Shown: one piece after another, positions 61,891-64,000 of the stretch
Layout: the number at the start of each line of letters is the position of its first letter
How positions within the stretch are numbered: position 1 is the first letter of the stretch
Assembly: GCF_001654965.1 (NCBI RefSeq)
Contig: NZ_LXEV01000023.1
Coordinates: 124,001-188,000, forward strand
Direction: 5' to 3'
From: Proteus hauseri ATCC 700826
Lineage (GTDB): Bacteria > Pseudomonadota > Gammaproteobacteria > Enterobacterales > Enterobacteriaceae
Length of the DNA stretch: 64,000 nt
Program-made: the position numbers and the translations under genes
Notes under the pieces: generated by a model
What the model saw: only the letters and a program-made list of their open reading frames with translations
Databases searched by the model: none
What the model was told of the DNA's origin: nothing

Positions 61891-63861
61891 ATGACAATAA
61901 ATAATGACCATTTAACTCCGGTAGAACCCCCTGCACTAGATAAAGAAGCCGGCTCTGGTAGTCGTCAGCTTGCAGGTATTTACCTTAAAATTACTACAAC
62001 CCTTGCTATTTTAATTTCGCTGTATGCTATTTACTCTAATGCGTTATCAAATACACAAGAGTTTTATCGTAATACTATTTTTCTTAGTGGGATCTTAATT
62101 CTAGGATTTATTCTTTTCCCGTTTTCTAAGCGTTTTTCAACACCTAAGTTTAATCTCTGGGATTATCTTTTTATTGCCTTAACATTAATTAGTTATGGTT
62201 ATTTTTTCCTTAATTACGTTGATCTACATGTAGTCAGAAAAAGTATTCCTAATACGACTGATTATGTAATGGCGATACTTGGTATTATTGTCCTTTTCGA
62301 AGCCGCCCGTCGTACTACAGGTTACTTTATTCCTGGCCTTGCAACTTTCGCTATTATTTACGCCCTATTTGGTCAGTATTTTATGGGTATTTTTGGTCAT
62401 GCGGGGTTTTCGGTAGAAAGATTGTTATACCGCTTATTTATGACCAGTGAAGGCATATTTGGTATTACCCTATCAACAGCATCAACCGCTATTGTGGTAT
62501 TTATTTTATTTGGATCATTTTTAAGTGTCAGCGGGGCTACAGCACTATTTAATGATTTAGCATTAGCCATTGCAGGTCGCCGTCGTGGAGGTCCTGCACA
62601 AGTTGCGGTTATTTCATCTGCATTAACAGGTTCATTAAGTGGTAGCGCTGTTGCTAACGTAGCAACAACGGGAACATTCACTATTCCTTTAATGAAAAGC
62701 ATCGGATTAACGCCACGTTTTGCTGGTGCAGTAGAAGCAACTGCCTCAACGGGTGGAATGATAATGCCGCCAATTATGGGTGCAGCTGCCTTTATTATGG
62801 CTGGCTTTTTGGGTATTTCTTATACCACTATTGTTATTGCCGCCATTATTCCAGCACTGCTTTATTACGCCGCATTAATTATGGCAATAGATATTGAAGC
62901 CAAAAAACAAGGATTAAAAGGATTAAGTAAAGAAAATATTCCTCGAGTTAAAGCCGTATTAAAAGCCCGTGGTTTATTACTATTACCACTAGTGATTGTT
63001 ATTGGCACATTACTTGTCGGAAAAACGCCAATTTATGCAGGATTTTTAGGCATATTAACCATTATCGTCGCCAGTTGGATTACGCCAGATAAAACCGTTC
63101 GAATGACATTAAGCAAAGTCGCTGATGCCTTAGCTGAAGCCGCAAGAGGCTCTGTACAAGTTACCATCGCTTGTGCTGCCATTGGTGTCATTATTTGTGT
63201 TGTTACCATGACAGGTATTGGCGCCACATTAGCCTTTAATATTGTCTCGATGACTGACAATACATTATGGATGATCTTATTAGTCGTTATGTTGGTATGT
63301 ATTGTATTAAGTATGGGTTTGCCTTCAACTGCATTATATATTGTTGTTGCCGTTACAGTGTCACCTATATTGATTAAAGCGGGTGTATTACCTTTAGCCG
63401 CGCATTTCTTTGTATTTTGGTTTGGTGCTCTTTCTAATATTACACCACCAGTAGCATTAGCCAGTTATACTGCCGCGAGTATAGCAAGAGCAGATCCAAT
63501 GCAAACGTCATGGGATGCTGTTCGTTTAGCACTACCCGGCTTTATTATTCCGTTCATTCTTGTTTATAACCCTGCATTATTAATGCAAGGCGATAACTTA
63601 GGTATATTCTCTATTGGATTAATGATTATTACTGCATTAATAGGAATTTATGCATTAAGTATTGCTACCGCTAATTTTTGGATGGTGAAAACAACATGGT
63701 TTGAACGCATTGCATTTGCTGGTGCCGCTATTTTGATGATCAAACCGGGCCTTTATACTGACCTAATGGGGATCGGCTTAATTATACTTACTGGCACATT
63801 CCATATTCTACGGTCTAAAAAGCAATTAAATAATATGGGGCATATTCCCGGAGAAAACTAG
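61891..63861 (+). CDS. TRAP transporter fused permease (DctQ-DctM fusion)
   Basis: Inner-membrane permease of 656 residues with small (about 30-150) and large (about 170-650) TRAP subunits fused, as is typical of TAXI systems (TIGR02123-like). SLSGSAVANVATTGTFTIPL and ATASTGGMIMPPIMGAAAFI are the hallmark hairpin regions; LSMGLPSTALYIVVAVTVSP and PPVALASYTAASIA belong to the second half. Sodium-coupled uptake is expected. The stop codon abuts the start of the GntR gene. Confidence 0.92.
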   Translation: MTINNDHLTPVEPPALDKEAGSGSRQLAGIYLKITTTLAILISLYAIYSNALSNTQEFYRNTIFLSGILILGFILFPFSKRFSTPKFNLWDYLFIALTLISYGYFFLNYVDLHVVRKSIPNTTDYVMAILGIIVLFEAARRTTGYFIPGLATFAIIYALFGQYFMGIFGHAGFSVERLLYRLFMTSEGIFGITLSTASTAIVVFILFGSFLSVSGATALFNDLALAIAGRRRGGPAQVAVISSALTGSLSGSAVANVATTGTFTIPLMKSIGLTPRFAGAVEATASTGGMIMPPIMGAAAFIMAGFLGISYTTIVIAAIIPALLYYAALIMAIDIEAKKQGLKGLSKENIPRVKAVLKARGLLLLPLVIVIGTLLVGKTPIYAGFLGILTIIVASWITPDKTVRMTLSKVADALAEAARGSVQVTIACAAIGVIICVVTMTGIGATLAFNIVSMTDNTLWMILLVVMLVCIVLSMGLPSTALYIVVAVTVSPILIKAGVLPLAAHFFVFWFGALSNITPPVALASYTAASIARADPMQTSWDAVRLALPGFIIPFILVYNPALLMQGDNLGIFSIGLMIITALIGIYALSIATANFWMVKTTWFERIAFAGAAILMIKPGLYTDLMGIGLIILTGTFHILRSKKQLNNMGHIPGEN

Positions 63862-64000
63862 ATGATACAAAAGATCTCACGCCAAAAAGCGTCACATCAG
63901 ACCCTTGACCAAATAAAGCAAAGTATTTCGGACGGTACTTATCCTATTGGTGAAAAATTACCTTCTGAAAATGTTCTCGCTGATGCCTTTGGTGTTAGCC
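63862..64000 (+). CDS. GntR-family regulator, 5' end only
   Basis: Starts at ATG 63862 immediately after the permease stop codon and runs off the window end. The 46 visible codons form a GntR winged helix: DQIKQSISDGTYPIGEKLPS followed by ENVLADAFGVS. The C-terminal effector domain is not visible, so the subfamily (FCD or UTRA) is unknown. Its place in the operon suggests it controls the TRAP transporter and senses the substrate or a derived metabolite. Confidence 0.85.
   Translation, partial: MIQKISRQKASHQTLDQIKQSISDGTYPIGEKLPSENVLADAFGVS

Overview
The window is a chromosomal segment of an enterobacterium of the Morganellaceae, most likely Proteus. Coding regions are AT-rich. Most proteins read as close orthologues of E. 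coli K-12 proteins (HexR, PykA, LpxM, MepM, ZnuACB, RuvABC, AspS, CmoAB, ArgS, MurJ, RimJ, MdtH, GhrA, KdsA, PrmC, PrfA, HemA, LolB, IspE, Prs, Pth, YchF), in blocks that keep E. coli gene order but are joined differently. No phage, insertion sequence or CRISPR array was seen. The genus is inferred from base composition, gene content and general knowledge; no database was searched.

Layout. 1-7.7 kb: hexR, pykA, then lpxM/mepM/znuA facing away from znuCB across a Zur operator. 7.8-13.7 kb: a stand-alone macrodomain gene and the minus-strand run aspS-nudB-yebC-ruvC-ruvA-ruvB. A LexA-type box before ruvA doubles as the ruvC terminator hairpin. 14-22.7 kb: a MAPEG protein, cmoAB, an unknown membrane protein, an ABC-F ATPase with an attenuator-like leader, cutC, yecM and argS. 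22.8-30.4 kb: a small lipoprotein, about 1 kb without genes, murJ, a divergent TetR/GNAT pair with twin operators, rimJ, mdtH, yceB and ycdY. 30.6-36 kb: a 2OG-Fe(II) oxygenase, a large AT-rich gene resembling AvrE/DspE type III effectors and split by a frameshift, ghrA and tRNA-Ser(GGA). 36.6-50 kb: dauA, yhcC-like, kdsA, sirB1-prmC-prfA-hemA, lolB-ispE-prs, ychH, pth and ychF. 50.1-64 kb: a SopA-like effector gene, budA-budB, a PPC-domain gene followed by an ECF transporter operon, an alcohol dehydrogenase, a DedA protein, and a TAXI-TRAP transporter followed by a GntR regulator cut by the window end.

The most unusual content is a pair of putative type III secretion effectors placed singly among housekeeping genes, with no secretion apparatus or chaperone gene beside them. 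The first (31476-34420, minus) has homology-like features of the AvrE family. Its reading frame breaks exactly at a canonical -1 slippery heptamer (A AAA AAG) with a Shine-Dalgarno-like GAGGT 9 nt upstream. A -1 shift there fuses a 730-aa and a 255-aa frame into one 981-aa protein. The second (50119-51966, minus) is a clear SopA/NleL-type HECT-like ligase relative. When its C-terminus is aligned from memory with SopA, the catalytic cysteine position holds Glu586.

Other points of regulation seen in the sequence are a Zur box, a dual-use LexA box/terminator, twin TetR operators, a three-segment alternative-pairing leader upstream of the ABC-F gene, a GntR-type palindrome before the TRAP operon, and a strong stringent-type promoter for the tRNA.
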